Made by a program: the position numbers and the translations under genes. The notes below the pieces were generated by a model. The model was given only the letters and a program-made list of their open reading frames with translations, was not told the origin of the DNA and ran no database searches. From positions 1-64,000 of the forward strand of contig VAWI01000011.1 of the NCBI GenBank assembly GCA_005884005.1: 64,000 nucleotides of DNA, given 5' to 3'. This document shows positions 7,333 through 18,779 of the stretch, one piece after another. Source of the stretch: Actinomycetota bacterium. Its GTDB lineage: Bacteria; Actinomycetota; Thermoleophilia; Gaiellales; Gaiellaceae. Within the stretch, counting starts at the first letter, position 1. Each line of letters starts with the position of its first letter.

Positions 7333-8775
7333 ATGCGGCTTCCGCTTGCTCTGGCGCTTGCGTCCGTTTTCCTGTTGGCCGGCTCGGCCGGCGCGTCCTC
7401 GCGCGGCTCGCAGGCAGGTGCGACGGCGAGTGCGTATGGAATCAAGGTGGTGGTCCCCGGTCAGGCCGGCGGGGTCTCGGCGTCCGTCTCAGCGCCTCCG
7501 GACGCGGTGGGTTTCGCGTCCGGGTTCGCCTACCCGAGCGACGGCTCGATTCTGACGACAGGTGCGCTCTCCGCATCGGTCTCGACCAACGTCGCGGCAA
7601 ACGCAAGATCGACGGCCTCGAGCTCGGTCAGCTCGTTCTCGCTCTTCAGCGGGGAGGTCACTGCGGCGAGCATCGTCGGGCATGCGACCGCGTCGACAAG
7701 CGGGCAGAGCGCGACCGGGAGTCTCGGGGGGGCCGCGGTCACCGGGCTCACGGTCGGCGGCGTCGCGCAGACCGCGAGCTCGAACGGGCGCGTGGCCCTC
7801 GGCGATTGGGGCTACGCGATCAGCCTCGAGCAGGCTGAGGTCCGCTCCTCGTCCGGCAAGACGCCGAGCTACCGCGGCTACGTCACCGCTCTCGACATCC
7901 ATCTGACGGTCGATCACGGCGGACTCCCCGCCGGCAGCGAGATCCTCGTCGGCTATGCCGAGTCCTGGGCGCAGGCCGGGACACCGGAGCCGGTGACCCC
8001 GACCGCTCCGGGCAAGGTGACCCCGAAGAAGAAGACGAAGCCGCCCGAAGCCCCGCAGTCGAAGGCCGGCAACCCGCAGGGCCTTGGGCCGGCGTTTCGT
8101 ATCCCGTTCGGCCTACAACCCGAGCTGACCGCAGGCGGCTACGTCTTCCCGGTTTACGGTCCGCACGACCCGGTCGCTGACACGTTCGGAGCCTTGCGCT
8201 CTGACGTACCGGGCAATTGGCACCACGGGGACGACATCTTCGCTCCGCTCGGCGCCCCGGTGCTCGCGTGCGTCGATGGAACCGTCTTCTCTGTCGGTTG
8301 GAACAACATCGGCGGCAACCGCCTCTGGCTGCGAGACGGCCAAGGGAACGAGTTCTACTACGCGCATCTCTCCGCCTATTCGCCCGCGGCGAGAAACGGA
8401 AACCGCGTCAAGGCGGGAGAGGTCGTCGGCTTCGTCGGCAACACCGGAGACGCCGAGGGAACGCCGTACCACCTTCACTTCGAGGTACACCCGGTCGCCT
8501 ACCTCGCACTCGGCTACGACGGAGCCGTTGACCCCACGCCGTACCTGCTCGCCTGGCAGCAACAGAAGGACCTCTACCTGGCGCAGGTGGCCGGCTACCT
8601 GCCGGGCGTCGTCGGCGTCGCCCCCAAGCCGGGAGCGATCCTGCTCCAGGCCTCGGATATCTCCCAGGCGAACGGCCTCGATCCGGCCTCGCTCCAGCGC
8701 GCCTTCTTCGCCCCGCTGAACACAGGCGAAAGCGCCCGCCTCGCGGCGGTCAGCAGCACCAGCCCCGGCGGCTGA
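7333..8775 (+). CDS. Secreted M23-family (LytM-like) peptidase
   Basis: A 480-residue exported protein. Residues 1-22 form a signal peptide (LPLALALASVFLLAGSAGA). Residues 23-220 form a Ser/Ala-rich beta domain, followed by a Pro/Lys linker (about 223-240) and an M23 domain (about 270-400). The zinc motifs are present: His297-x3-Asp301 in WHHGDDI and His380-x-His382 in YHLHFEVH. M23 enzymes cut peptide bridges in peptidoglycan. The C-terminal 80 residues (LYLAQVAGYLPGVV and beyond) are an extra region. It is likely monocistronic and convergent with the YtxH-like gene. Confidence 0.9.
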   Translation: MRLPLALALASVFLLAGSAGASSRGSQAGATASAYGIKVVVPGQAGGVSASVSAPPDAVGFASGFAYPSDGSILTTGALSASVSTNVAANARSTASSSVSSFSLFSGEVTAASIVGHATASTSGQSATGSLGGAAVTGLTVGGVAQTASSNGRVALGDWGYAISLEQAEVRSSSGKTPSYRGYVTALDIHLTVDHGGLPAGSEILVGYAESWAQAGTPEPVTPTAPGKVTPKKKTKPPEAPQSKAGNPQGLGPAFRIPFGLQPELTAGGYVFPVYGPHDPVADTFGALRSDVPGNWHHGDDIFAPLGAPVLACVDGTVFSVGWNNIGGNRLWLRDGQGNEFYYAHLSAYSPAARNGNRVKAGEVVGFVGNTGDAEGTPYHLHFEVHPVAYLALGYDGAVDPTPYLLAWQQQKDLYLAQVAGYLPGVVGVAPKPGAILLQASDISQANGLDPASLQRAFFAPLNTGESARLAAVSSTSPGG

Positions 8776-8778
8776 AAG

Positions 8779-8797
8779 GGGCTCTTGCTACGAGCCC
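8779..8797. terminator. Hairpin between convergent genes
   Basis: GGGCTC at 8779-8784 and GAGCCC at 8792-8797 form a short stem between the M23 gene and the convergent YtxH-like gene. It overlaps the latter's last codons. Weak, with no T-run. Confidence 0.35.
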
Positions 8798-9192
8798 GAG
8801 TTGCCCTGGTAGCCGAAGTCGTCCTCGTCGCCGAAGACGGTTTCCTTCAGCCACTTGCGCGCGTCCGAGCCGGTCATCGGGTTGAAGAGGAAAATCCCGA
8901 CCGCGATTCCCGTCACCAGCAGCAGGTTGCGGCTCTTGTGGCTCGGCCCGTGCTGGATCCGGTCGGCTGCGCTACGGAGGTCGTCGATCGCCGAGCGCAG
9001 GTTGTCCCGTAGATCCTTGTCCGAGGCGACACGAACCGCTTTGCCGCTGACGCCGCGCGGTCCCATCAGCTCGTCGTAGACGCCGCGGGCGGCGACGAAT
9101 GCGTTCTTCAGGTTGTCGCGGAACTCCTCGTCCTTGATCGCGCGCTCGACGTACGGCTTCACGTCCGAGACGCGCTCCCTTGTCTTCGCCAT
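8788..9192 (-). CDS. YtxH-like membrane-anchored protein
   Basis: A 134-residue protein (MAKTRERVSDVKPYVERAI) with a charged helical N-terminal region of about 90 residues, one hydrophobic segment (LLLVTGIAVGIFLFNP, about 95-112) and a short acidic tail. This layout resembles YtxH-type or general-stress membrane proteins, though the family assignment is tentative. The ATG follows AAAGGA. It lies 53 bp downstream of lon on the same strand and may be read from the hsp20-lon transcript, which would fit a stress role. Confidence 0.65.
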   Translation of the reverse strand: MAKTRERVSDVKPYVERAIKDEEFRDNLKNAFVAARGVYDELMGPRGVSGKAVRVASDKDLRDNLRSAIDDLRSAADRIQHGPSHKSRNLLLVTGIAVGIFLFNPMTGSDARKWLKETVFGDEDDFGYQGNSGS

Positions 9193-9245
9193 TTCAGCGT
9201 TCCTTTCGCTCGCTTCGCGGTTCTCTACCCCGCGGAAACTAACGC

Positions 9246-11647
<2,402 letters not shown>

Positions 11648-11651
<4 letters not shown>

Positions 11652-12085
11652 GGGCTCCTCCCGATCCTGATCGACACCTTCTCGGGAGCGGGCTCGCGCT
11701 CGGCGATCGGCAGCGTCACTGCCAGGAGTCCGCGCTTGTACTCAGCGCGAGCGCCGGCGGGATCGACCTGCTCGTCGAACTGAATTCGGCGCTGGAAGGG
11801 GCCATGCTCGATCTCCATGTGGAAGTAGCGGCCGCGGTAGGCAGGCGAGCGGGTGCCGGCCACGACGAGCGTCTTGTCGTCGGCAAAGATCCGCAAGGTC
11901 TCCGAGTCGACTCCGGCGAGCTCGACCACGACCCTGAACTCGGGTGGGTCCTCGGTCCGGACGACGTCTACCTGCGGCCGAAATCCGCGACGGAGGCCCG
12001 AGAAGCGCGGGACCTGCCAGAGGTCGTCGATGAGCTCCTGGATCTCACTCTGCAGGTGGTCGAGGTGATCTTTCTTGTCCGGCAC
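11648..12085 (-). CDS. Hsp20-family small heat-shock protein
   Basis: A 145-residue protein with an alpha-crystallin domain (about 35-135): FRVVVELAGVDSETLRIF, then EYKRGLLAVTLPIAE, the A/V-x-L groove motif of sHSPs. The N-terminal arm is short. Small heat-shock proteins hold unfolding clients without ATP. It starts with GTG at 12085, seven bases after a TACCCT box and without a ribosome site, so it may be leaderless. It overlaps lon by ATGA and heads that operon. No CIRCE or HAIR-like element was recognised upstream. Confidence 0.92.
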
Positions 12086-12092
12086 GACCTTA

Positions 12093-12098
12093 AGGGTA
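12093..12098 (-). promoter_or_regulatory. -10-like box TACCCT before hsp20-lon
   Basis: TACCCT on the minus strand, seven bases before the GTG start of hsp20. It matches the recurrent box seen before other first genes. Confidence 0.5.
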
Positions 12099-12189
12099 GA
12101 ACGGGAGCTGGCTCGGCGTGGATTCCCGCTCGACGCAGACCCGGACCTCCTCCAAGCCAGCGACCGCTAGCTTTGTCGGAGGACGGGTG

Positions 12190-14361
12190 ATGGAGCGCTG
12201 GACTCGATTCGTGCTGCGGTTTCGCTGGCCGATCCTGGCCGGTTGGCTCGTGGTGCTTCTGGCGGGCGGCTTCGCGTTCCTGCATCTGAGCTCGCTCCTT
12301 TCGAACGAGTTCTCCGTGCCCGGCACAGACTCGGAGCGCGCGCGGACGATTCTCGAGCGCCACTTCGGCGATCGGAGCGACGGCGCGTTCACGATCGTCT
12401 TTCGCCTGCGCAACGGCGTCGATCGCGCGGCTTACGTGCGGTTGCAGCGCGATGTCGACCGCGCAGCTCGTGTCGTGCCGGACTCGACCCCGCGGCGGCT
12501 CGTGCCGGCCGGGCGCCACATCCTCTACGGCGACGTCGTCTCGACGCTGAGTCTCGCGAAGGCAAAGGGCTACACCGACGATCTCGATCGAGCCCTCCCG
12601 CACAGCGGCCGAGTCGAGTCCTACGTGACCGGCCAGGCCGCGATCCAGCACGACCTCGACCCGATCTTCTCCAAGGACCTTCGCAAGGGGGAGATGATCG
12701 CTCTGCCGATCGCGGTGCTCGTCCTGCTCGCCGTCTTCGGGCTCTCCGTCGCGGTGACGATGCCTTTCATCTTCGCGGCCTGCACGGTGATGGCGACGCT
12801 CGGCGGCGTCTACGTCTACGCGCATTTCCTGACGACTGCGACGTACGTCACGAATCTCGTCTTCCTGATCGGGCTCGGAATCGCGATCGACTACTCCCTC
12901 CTCGTCATCTACCGCTTCCGGGAGGAGTTGACCCGCCGCGGAGACGTCGAGGCGTCGATCGTGCGGACGATGCAGACCGCCGGCCGCGCCGTGATCTTCT
13001 CCGGCGCGACGGTCGCAATCGGGCTCGCGCTGCTCCTGTTCATACCGCTTCCGTTTGTCCGCTCGATCGGCGTCGGCGGCTTCCTGATCCCGCTGACGTC
13101 GCTCGCGGCGGCGATGACGCTGCAACCGGCTTTGCTGTCGCTGTACGGACAGCGCGGCGTGGCGCGGATTCCGCTGTTGCCGAAGAGGTTTCGCGCCGAG
13201 GACTCCGGCTTCTGGCACCGGCTCGCGGGTGCGATCATGCGCCGTCCGCTCGCGTTCCTGGGCGCGGGTGCGGCGCTGCTCGTGGCGGCCGCGATCCCCG
13301 TCTACGGACTGAAGCTGACACCGGGGTCGGCATCCGGGATCCCCCAGTTCCCACAGTCGGTGCGCGGCTTCGACCTGCTCAAGCATTCGATCGGGCCGGG
13401 AGCCATCTCGCCGACACAGGTCGTTGTCGACGTCGGGCGGCCTGGAGGCGTGCGCGCGCCTGCCGTGCAGGCGGCGATCGGCCGCCTCGTCGCCCGGATC
13501 AAGGCCGATCGGGAGACAGCCTCGCTACGGGTTGCGGCCCGGCCGCCCTTCGTCGACGGGAGCGCCCGCTACGAGGAGCTGATCGTCGCCGGCCACGACG
13601 AGTACGGCTCCGAGGCGGCGCAGAGCTTCGTTCACCGGCTGCGCGGGAAACTCGTACCTGCGGCCGGGTTTCCGAGCGGCGTACGTGTGCTCGCCGGCGG
13701 CGGCCCGCCGCAGGGCGTGGACTTCCTCGACCAGGCGTATCGCTACTTCCCGTGGCTCGTGGCCGCGGTGCTCGTGCTGACGTACTTCCTGCTGATGCGC
13801 GCGTTCCGCTCGGTGCTGTTGCCCTTGAAGGCAGTGTTCCTGAACCTGCTCTCGGTCGCCGCGAGCTACGGAATGCTCGTGGTCGTCTTCAAATGGGGCG
13901 TCGGCAGAAGCGTGCTGGGGCTGTATGAGATCGGCCAGATCGAGGGCTGGATCCCGATCTTCTTGTTCGCGATGCTGTTCGGTCTCTCGATGGACTACGA
14001 GGTCTTCCTGGTCACTCGCATGCGCGAAGAATGGGATCACGGGCGCGATAACCGAGAGGCAGTCGCCTACGGGCTCGAACGCACCGGCCGGATCGTGACC
14101 GCGGCGGCGATCGTGATGGTCGCGGCGTTCTCGGGCTTCGTCGCCGGACGAATCGTCGGCCTGCAGGAGTTCGGCATCGGCCTCGCGGTCGCGATCTTCG
14201 TCGACGCCACGCTCGTTCGCGCTGTGCTCGTTCCCTCTTTGATGGCGATCTTCGGCCGCTACAACTGGTGGCTGCCCGCGCCGCTCGCGCGTGTCGTCCG
14301 GGTGCCGGAGTCGCCGCTGGAGCAGCGCCGTCGGGCTGCCTTCCGGCCCGCGGCCCGTTAG
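12190..14361 (+). CDS. MMPL-family RND transporter
   Basis: A 723-residue inner-membrane protein with the two-lobed MMPL/RND layout. TM1 (about 10-30) is followed by a periplasmic domain, then five to six helices (about 170-320). A second TM (about 360-380), a second periplasmic domain and six helices (about 510-690) complete it. The motif GIAIDYSLLVIYRFREEL, then AMLFGLSMDYEVFLVTRMR, carries the Asp-Tyr pairs typical of proton-coupled MMPL proteins. These export lipids, siderophores or drugs; the substrate is unknown. ATG 12190 has GGAGG upstream. It is divergent from hsp20. Confidence 0.9.
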   Translation: MERWTRFVLRFRWPILAGWLVVLLAGGFAFLHLSSLLSNEFSVPGTDSERARTILERHFGDRSDGAFTIVFRLRNGVDRAAYVRLQRDVDRAARVVPDSTPRRLVPAGRHILYGDVVSTLSLAKAKGYTDDLDRALPHSGRVESYVTGQAAIQHDLDPIFSKDLRKGEMIALPIAVLVLLAVFGLSVAVTMPFIFAACTVMATLGGVYVYAHFLTTATYVTNLVFLIGLGIAIDYSLLVIYRFREELTRRGDVEASIVRTMQTAGRAVIFSGATVAIGLALLLFIPLPFVRSIGVGGFLIPLTSLAAAMTLQPALLSLYGQRGVARIPLLPKRFRAEDSGFWHRLAGAIMRRPLAFLGAGAALLVAAAIPVYGLKLTPGSASGIPQFPQSVRGFDLLKHSIGPGAISPTQVVVDVGRPGGVRAPAVQAAIGRLVARIKADRETASLRVAARPPFVDGSARYEELIVAGHDEYGSEAAQSFVHRLRGKLVPAAGFPSGVRVLAGGGPPQGVDFLDQAYRYFPWLVAAVLVLTYFLLMRAFRSVLLPLKAVFLNLLSVAASYGMLVVVFKWGVGRSVLGLYEIGQIEGWIPIFLFAMLFGLSMDYEVFLVTRMREEWDHGRDNREAVAYGLERTGRIVTAAAIVMVAAFSGFVAGRIVGLQEFGIGLAVAIFVDATLVRAVLVPSLMAIFGRYNWWLPAPLARVVRVPESPLEQRRRAAFRPAAR

Positions 14362-14366
14362 CCAAC

Positions 14367-14372
14367 TACGAT
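14367..14372 (+). promoter_or_regulatory. -10-like box TACGAT before rmlA
   Basis: TACGAT lies eight bases before the ATG at 14381, only a few bases after the MMPL stop. No ribosome site is present. Confidence 0.45.
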
Positions 14373-14380
14373 CCCGCGCG

Positions 14381-15124
14381 ATGAAGGGCGTCATCCTCGC
14401 CGGGGGCACCGGCTCAAGGCTCCACCCGCTCACGCGGATCACGAACAAGCACCTGCTGCCGATTCACGATCGGCCGATGGTCAACTTCGCGATCGAGGCG
14501 CTCGTCAACGCCGGTATCGACGAGCTGATGCTCGTCACCGGCGGGACGCATGCGGGCGAGTTCTTCCGCCTGCTCGGCAACGGCCATGAGCACGGGATCG
14601 ACCGGCTTTTCTATGCGTACCAGGAGGAGGCGGGCGGGATCGCGGAGGCGCTTGGGTTGGCCGAGCGGTTCGGGGCCGGCGACCGGATCTGCGTGATGCT
14701 CGCCGACAACGTGCTCGAGAGCTCGCTTCGACCCGCGGTCGAGAACTTCTCCGCCCAGGAGCGCGGGGCGCGCATCCTGCTCTCGCCGGTCGAGGAGGTC
14801 GAGCACCTCCAGCACCTCGGCGTCCCCGAGCTGAACGGCGACGGCCGGGTCATCCGGATCGTCGAGAAGCCCTCCGACCCGCCGAGCAAGTTTGCGGTCA
14901 CGGGCATCTACTTCTATGACGAGTCCGTTTGGGACGTGATCCCGACGCTGAAGCCTTCGGGCCGCGGCGAGCTCGAGATCACGGACGTCAACAACTGGTA
15001 CGTCGATCAGGGCGCGATGCAGTACGACGTGCTCGAGGGCTTCTGGGGCGACGCCGGTGAGTCGATCGACGCCTACTACGCGGTCAATGACTTCGTGCGT
15101 GCGCACGGGGTGAACAAGCCGTGA
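14381..15124 (+). CDS. rmlA: Glucose-1-phosphate thymidylyltransferase (RmlA-like)
   Basis: A 247-residue nucleotidyltransferase. The N-terminus is VILAGGTGSRLHPLTRITNK, with the GG-x-G-x-R-L-x-P-x-T nucleotide loop and catalytic Lys. VEKP and the Asp in MLADNVLE are also present. It is of the short RmlA type and would make dTDP-glucose from dTTP and glucose 1-phosphate, though other NTP or sugar specificity cannot be excluded. It heads a set rmlA-rmlC-rmlD-rmlB that supplies dTDP-L-rhamnose or a related deoxysugar. It overlaps the next gene by four bases (GTGA). Confidence 0.88.
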   Translation: MKGVILAGGTGSRLHPLTRITNKHLLPIHDRPMVNFAIEALVNAGIDELMLVTGGTHAGEFFRLLGNGHEHGIDRLFYAYQEEAGGIAEALGLAERFGAGDRICVMLADNVLESSLRPAVENFSAQERGARILLSPVEEVEHLQHLGVPELNGDGRVIRIVEKPSDPPSKFAVTGIYFYDESVWDVIPTLKPSGRGELEITDVNNWYVDQGAMQYDVLEGFWGDAGESIDAYYAVNDFVRAHGVNKP

Positions 15125-15588
15125 TCGACGGGGTCGAGGTGTACCCCTTGTCCCGTCGTGAGGATGAGCGCGGTTGGTTCGTGGAACTGATGCGCTTCTC
15201 GAATCTGCCACAGCAGGTCAAGCAGTCGAACCTTGTGTTCTCACGCCAGGGGGTTATCCGGGGGCTGCACTATCACGAGCGGGGGCAGAGCGACCTCTTC
15301 GCGTGCTTGACCGGAATGGTGCGCATTGTCGTGCTGGACCGCCAGAGTGGCGAGACGTTCACGGTCGACATCGGCGACGACAATCCAGTCACGGTTTTCG
15401 TCCCCGGCACCCATGCGCACGGGTACGAGGCGCTCACTGACTCTCTTTTCATCTACCACGTCACAGAGGAGTACGACCCGGCTGATCCCGACGAGCACGA
15501 GATTGCTTGGAACGATCCGCGCGTGAAGCATCTCTGGAGCACGCAATCGCCGATCCTGTCCAGCCGGGACGAAGACGCAGCGTCTTAG
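15121..15588 (+). CDS. rmlC: RmlC-like dTDP-4-dehydrorhamnose 3,5-epimerase
   Basis: A 155-residue cupin-type sugar epimerase (RGWFVELMRFSNLPQQVKQSN, shown here only in part). QGVIRGLHYH contains the catalytic His of the RmlC family, and PGTHAHGYEAL is the second conserved stretch. Family members are usually 180-200 residues, so this is a short version, possibly a 3-epimerase or a sugar isomerase. It starts at the GTG overlapping the rmlA stop, and sits inside the rml set, which supports a dTDP-sugar role. Confidence 0.8.
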   Translation: MIDGVEVYPLSRREDERGWFVELMRFSNLPQQVKQSNLVFSRQGVIRGLHYHERGQSDLFACLTGMVRIVVLDRQSGETFTVDIGDDNPVTVFVPGTHAHGYEALTDSLFIYHVTEEYDPADPDEHEIAWNDPRVKHLWSTQSPILSSRDEDAAS

Positions 15589-16379
15589 TTACCGGCGCCG
15601 GCGGCCAGCTCGGCCGGGCACTCGTCGAAGCGTTCGCCGGTGACGATGTCGTCGCGCTGACCCACGCCGACTGGGACGTGAGCATCCCCCCGCCGGCAGC
15701 GCTCGCGCCCGCCGACCTCGTTCTGCACGCGGCCGCTTGGACCGACGTTGACGGAGCCGAGGACGATCCGCAGGGCGCGGCGGCCGTCAACGTCGGCGGG
15801 ACGAAGCACGCGGCCGAGCTCGGCCCGCTCGTCTACTACTCGAGCGACTACATCTTCGACGGGCAGAAGCGCTCGCCGTATCTCGAGTCCGACGCGCCCA
15901 ATCCGCTCTCCGCCTACGGCCGCTCGAAGGCCTACGGCGAAGCTGCGGCGGGCGAGCAGGCGTGGATCGTCCGCTCGTCCTGGCTCTTTGGGCCGACCGG
16001 CCACAACTTCGTCCGGACGATGCTGCGGCTCGGCGCCGAGCGCGACGAAGTCTCGGTCGTGGACGACCAGGTCGGCAGCCCCACATACGTGGGCCATCTC
16101 GCCGCCGCGACGCGGGAGATCGTCGAGCTGCCGTTCGGGATCTGGCACGTCGCGGCCGACGGCGAGTGCACGTGGGCCGAGTTCGCCCAGGCGATCTTCG
16201 AAGAGGCAAAGCTCGAGTGTCGCGTCGTCCCCATCTCGACCGCCGAGCTCGGGCGCCCCGCGCGCCGGCCCGCCTACGCGGTTCTGCGGAGCGAGAAGCC
16301 GGAAGCGCCCCAGCTGCCGCAGTGGCGAAGCGGCCTGCGGGAGTGCGTCGCGCGCCTGAGCGAGCGGGCAGACCACTAG
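15507..16379 (+). CDS. rmlD: dTDP-4-dehydrorhamnose reductase
   Basis: A short-chain-type NAD(P)-binding reductase of about 265-290 residues. It has the Rossmann loop VTGAGGQLG, YYSSDYIFDG, and the catalytic YxxxK within YGRSKAYGE. It performs the last step of dTDP-L-rhamnose synthesis. The start is unclear: no ATG or GTG occurs between the TTG at 15507, which lies inside rmlC, and the Rossmann motif. TTG 15507 or an in-frame CTG must be used. The family position and neighbours make the function fairly secure. Confidence 0.85.
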   Translation: MERSAREASLEHAIADPVQPGRRRSVLVTGAGGQLGRALVEAFAGDDVVALTHADWDVSIPPPAALAPADLVLHAAAWTDVDGAEDDPQGAAAVNVGGTKHAAELGPLVYYSSDYIFDGQKRSPYLESDAPNPLSAYGRSKAYGEAAAGEQAWIVRSSWLFGPTGHNFVRTMLRLGAERDEVSVVDDQVGSPTYVGHLAAATREIVELPFGIWHVAADGECTWAEFAQAIFEEAKLECRVVPISTAELGRPARRPAYAVLRSEKPEAPQLPQWRSGLRECVARLSERADH

Positions 16380-16382
16380 GCT
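16377..16382 (+). promoter_or_regulatory. -10-like box TAGGCT before rmlB
   Basis: TAGGCT overlaps the rmlD stop codon and lies eight bases before the rmlB ATG. This suggests an internal leaderless transcript. Confidence 0.4.
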
Positions 16383-16390
16383 TCCGGCCG

Positions 16391-17377
16391 ATGCGAATCC
16401 TCGTCACCGGTGGCGCCGGGTTCATCGGCTCGCACTGCGCAAAGCGCCTCGCCGCCGCAGGCGACGAGGTCGTTGTCCTCGACAAGCTCACCTATTCGGG
16501 CAACCGCGCGAACCTCGAGGGTGCGGACGTCGAGTTCGTGCAGGGCGACGTCGCCGACCGCAGCGCCGTCACCGCAGCGGCAGAGGGTTGCGAGGCGATC
16601 CTCAACTTCGCCGCGGAGACGCACGTCGACCGCTCGATCCTCGGTGCGGCCGAGTTCATCGAGACCGACGTCCTCGGGACATATGTTCTGCTCGATCGCG
16701 CTCGCGAACACGGCGCTCGGTTCGTTCAGGTCTCGACCGACGAGGTCTACGGAGATGTGCAGGCAGGCGACTCCTCGAAGGAGGAGGATCCGCTGCGCCC
16801 GTCGAGCCCCTACGCGGCGTCGAAGGCGGGCGGAGACCTGCAAGTGCTTGCCGCCGTCCGCACCTACGGCGTCAACGCCTCGATCACCCGCGGCTCGAAC
16901 ACCTTCGGGCCGAACCAGTATCCCGAGAAGATCATCCCGCTCTTCATCACGAACGCGCTCGACGGCGAGCCGCTGCCTGTCTACGGCGACGGCCGTCAGA
17001 CGCGTGACTGGCTGCACGTCGAAGACCATTGCGCCGGAATCGAGCTGGTCCTGCGCGAAGGGGAGGCCGGCGGGATCTACAACGTCGGTGGTGGCGAGGA
17101 GATCGAGAACCGCGACCTCACCGCCCGCATCCTCGAGCTCACCGGCGCCGACGATTCGCTCGTCCGCCACGTCGAGGACCGGCCCGGCCACGACCGGCGT
17201 TACTCGCTCGACACGTCCAGGTTGCGCTCCCTCGGCTGGGAGCCGCAGCACACGCTCGCCGACGGCCTCCCCGAGACGGTCGCCTGGTACCGCGACAACC
17301 GCGACTGGTGGGAACCGATCAAATCGGGCGAGTACCTCGCGTACTACCGCCGCCAGTACGCGGCCCGGCTTACTTAG
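16391..17377 (+). CDS. rmlB: dTDP-glucose 4,6-dehydratase
   Basis: A 328-residue extended SDR. It has TGGAGFIGSH at the N-terminus, the catalytic STDEVYGD segment (Thr-Asp-Glu) and YAASKAG (Tyr/Lys). NTFGPNQYPEKIIPLF and DWLHVEDHC are typical of RmlB. It converts dTDP-glucose to dTDP-4-keto-6-deoxyglucose, the branch point for rhamnose and other deoxysugars. It ends eight bases into the convergent kinase gene. Expected partners RmlA, RmlC and RmlD are directly upstream. Confidence 0.95.
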   Translation: MRILVTGGAGFIGSHCAKRLAAAGDEVVVLDKLTYSGNRANLEGADVEFVQGDVADRSAVTAAAEGCEAILNFAAETHVDRSILGAAEFIETDVLGTYVLLDRAREHGARFVQVSTDEVYGDVQAGDSSKEEDPLRPSSPYAASKAGGDLQVLAAVRTYGVNASITRGSNTFGPNQYPEKIIPLFITNALDGEPLPVYGDGRQTRDWLHVEDHCAGIELVLREGEAGGIYNVGGGEEIENRDLTARILELTGADDSLVRHVEDRPGHDRRYSLDTSRLRSLGWEPQHTLADGLPETVAWYRDNRDWWEPIKSGEYLAYYRRQYAARLT

Positions 17378-18779
17378 TCGTGCAGTGCTTGGCGCGCGCG
17401 AGAGCGTCCTTGGGCTCGTGACGCTGCGGCTCGAGCTTCTTCGCCTGCTCCAGATACGGAATCGCTTCGTCGCAACGGCCGAGTTGGAGCAGCGTGTAGC
17501 CGAGGTTGTAGTTCGCGTAGGCCTCGTACGGGTAGCCGACCCCGTTCAGCTTCGCGACCGCCTGCTGTAGCAGAGGCAGGGCGCCGGCATAGTCGCCGGC
17601 CTGCAGCTTGCGGTAGCCGGCGTCGTTGAGCGCGCTGCCGCTCAAGGAGCTGGAGCCGGGGCTCGTCGTCGGCGGTGGCGGGGGTGACGTCGTCGGCGCG
17701 GTGATCGTTGTCTGGATTGTGCTCCCCGGATGCGTGATCGTGACCGTTCTTGGTCGAAGAGGCGCCGAGGCATTCGAGTTGTCGTTCCCGTTCGTGAGCA
17801 CGATCGCGGCGATCGCGCCGGCGATCGCGAGCAGCGCGACCAGCGCGACCAGCGCCGGCCAGCGACTCCGCCGAGAGCGTCGCCGCGAGACCGGGGTAAG
17901 CACCGACACCGGCGCCAGGGCCGACGGCCTGAACGACTGCGTCGCCCCAGCTGCCTCCGCGAGCGCGGCCCGCAGCGCCGCCACGAACTCCGCCGCGGTC
18001 TCGAAGCGCTGCGCCGGATCCTTCGCCAGCGCTTGCCGGAAGACTGCGTCGAGCTCGGCAGGAAGGCCCTCGCAGATCTCGGCGATGGACGGCACCGGCG
18101 CGTTCACGTGAGCGGTTGCTTCTGCCGTGATCGAATCGCTCTCGAACGGCCGCCGTCCGCTGAGAAGCTCGAAGGCGACGACCGCGAGCGCGTAACGATC
18201 GCTCGCGGGTGTCGCACGTTCGCCCTGGGCCTGCTCCGGCGCGAGGTAGCCGGCCGTTCCGAGCACCGTGCCGGTCATCGTCAGCGAGTCCATGCCGGCT
18301 GCGCTCGCGATCCCGAAGTCGGCGACGTGGACGGTCCCGTTTCGGTCGAGCATGAGGTTCGCCGGCTTGACGTCACGGTGGACGACGCCGTGGCGATGGG
18401 CGGCATCGATCGCCGTCGCCGCCTGCTCGAGCCACTCGAGCGCCTGCCCGATCTCCTGGGCCCCATCCCTTTGGATCCGTTCCTCGAGCGAGCCCCCGCT
18501 CAGATATTCCATGACGATGAACGGCCGCCCCGCGTGCTCTCCGACGTCGAACACCGTCACGACGTACGGCTCTCCGGACAGCCTCGCCGCTGCCAGTGCC
18601 TCGCGCGTGAAGCGCCCGCGGACGTCGTCGTCGCGCGAGTAGCGCTCGGCGAGCAGCTTCACCGCGACAGCGCGGCCGAGAACCGAATCGGTCGCGCGGT
18701 AGACCTCGCCCATGCCTCCGAACGCGATGCGTTTCGGTGAGCGGTAGCGAGGCGGGAGGATGTCCGTATCGACCGTCAT
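17370..18779 (-). CDS. Membrane Ser/Thr protein kinase with extracytoplasmic TPR repeats
   Basis: A 469-residue PknB-like kinase. The kinase domain (about 12-270) has the ATP Lys in AVAVKLLAERY, catalytic loop VVHRDVKPANLML, DFG, and GTAGYLAPEQ in the activation segment. A single TM lies near 310-332 (ALVALVALLAIAGAIAAIVL). Then comes a Thr/Pro-rich linker and a C-terminal TPR-like region (GYRKLQAGDYAGALPLLQQA, and YNLGYTLLQLGRCDEAI). The TPR part would be outside the cell and could bind a protein ligand. The glycine-rich loop reads AFGGMGEVY, slightly atypical. It is divergent from the SpoIID gene. Confidence 0.92.
   Translation of the reverse strand: MTVDTDILPPRYRSPKRIAFGGMGEVYRATDSVLGRAVAVKLLAERYSRDDDVRGRFTREALAAARLSGEPYVVTVFDVGEHAGRPFIVMEYLSGGSLEERIQRDGAQEIGQALEWLEQAATAIDAAHRHGVVHRDVKPANLMLDRNGTVHVADFGIASAAGMDSLTMTGTVLGTAGYLAPEQAQGERATPASDRYALAVVAFELLSGRRPFESDSITAEATAHVNAPVPSIAEICEGLPAELDAVFRQALAKDPAQRFETAAEFVAALRAALAEAAGATQSFRPSALAPVSVLTPVSRRRSRRSRWPALVALVALLAIAGAIAAIVLTNGNDNSNASAPLRPRTVTITHPGSTIQTTITAPTTSPPPPPTTSPGSSSLSGSALNDAGYRKLQAGDYAGALPLLQQAVAKLNGVGYPYEAYANYNLGYTLLQLGRCDEAIPYLEQAKKLEPQRHEPKDALARAKHCTTK

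Noticed and set aside
11968-13386. Long open frame of about 470 codons on the minus strand opposite the MMPL gene
   Set aside because: Arg/Glu-rich, no domain pattern, and it mirrors the codon bias of the real plus-strand gene. High-GC antisense shadow.
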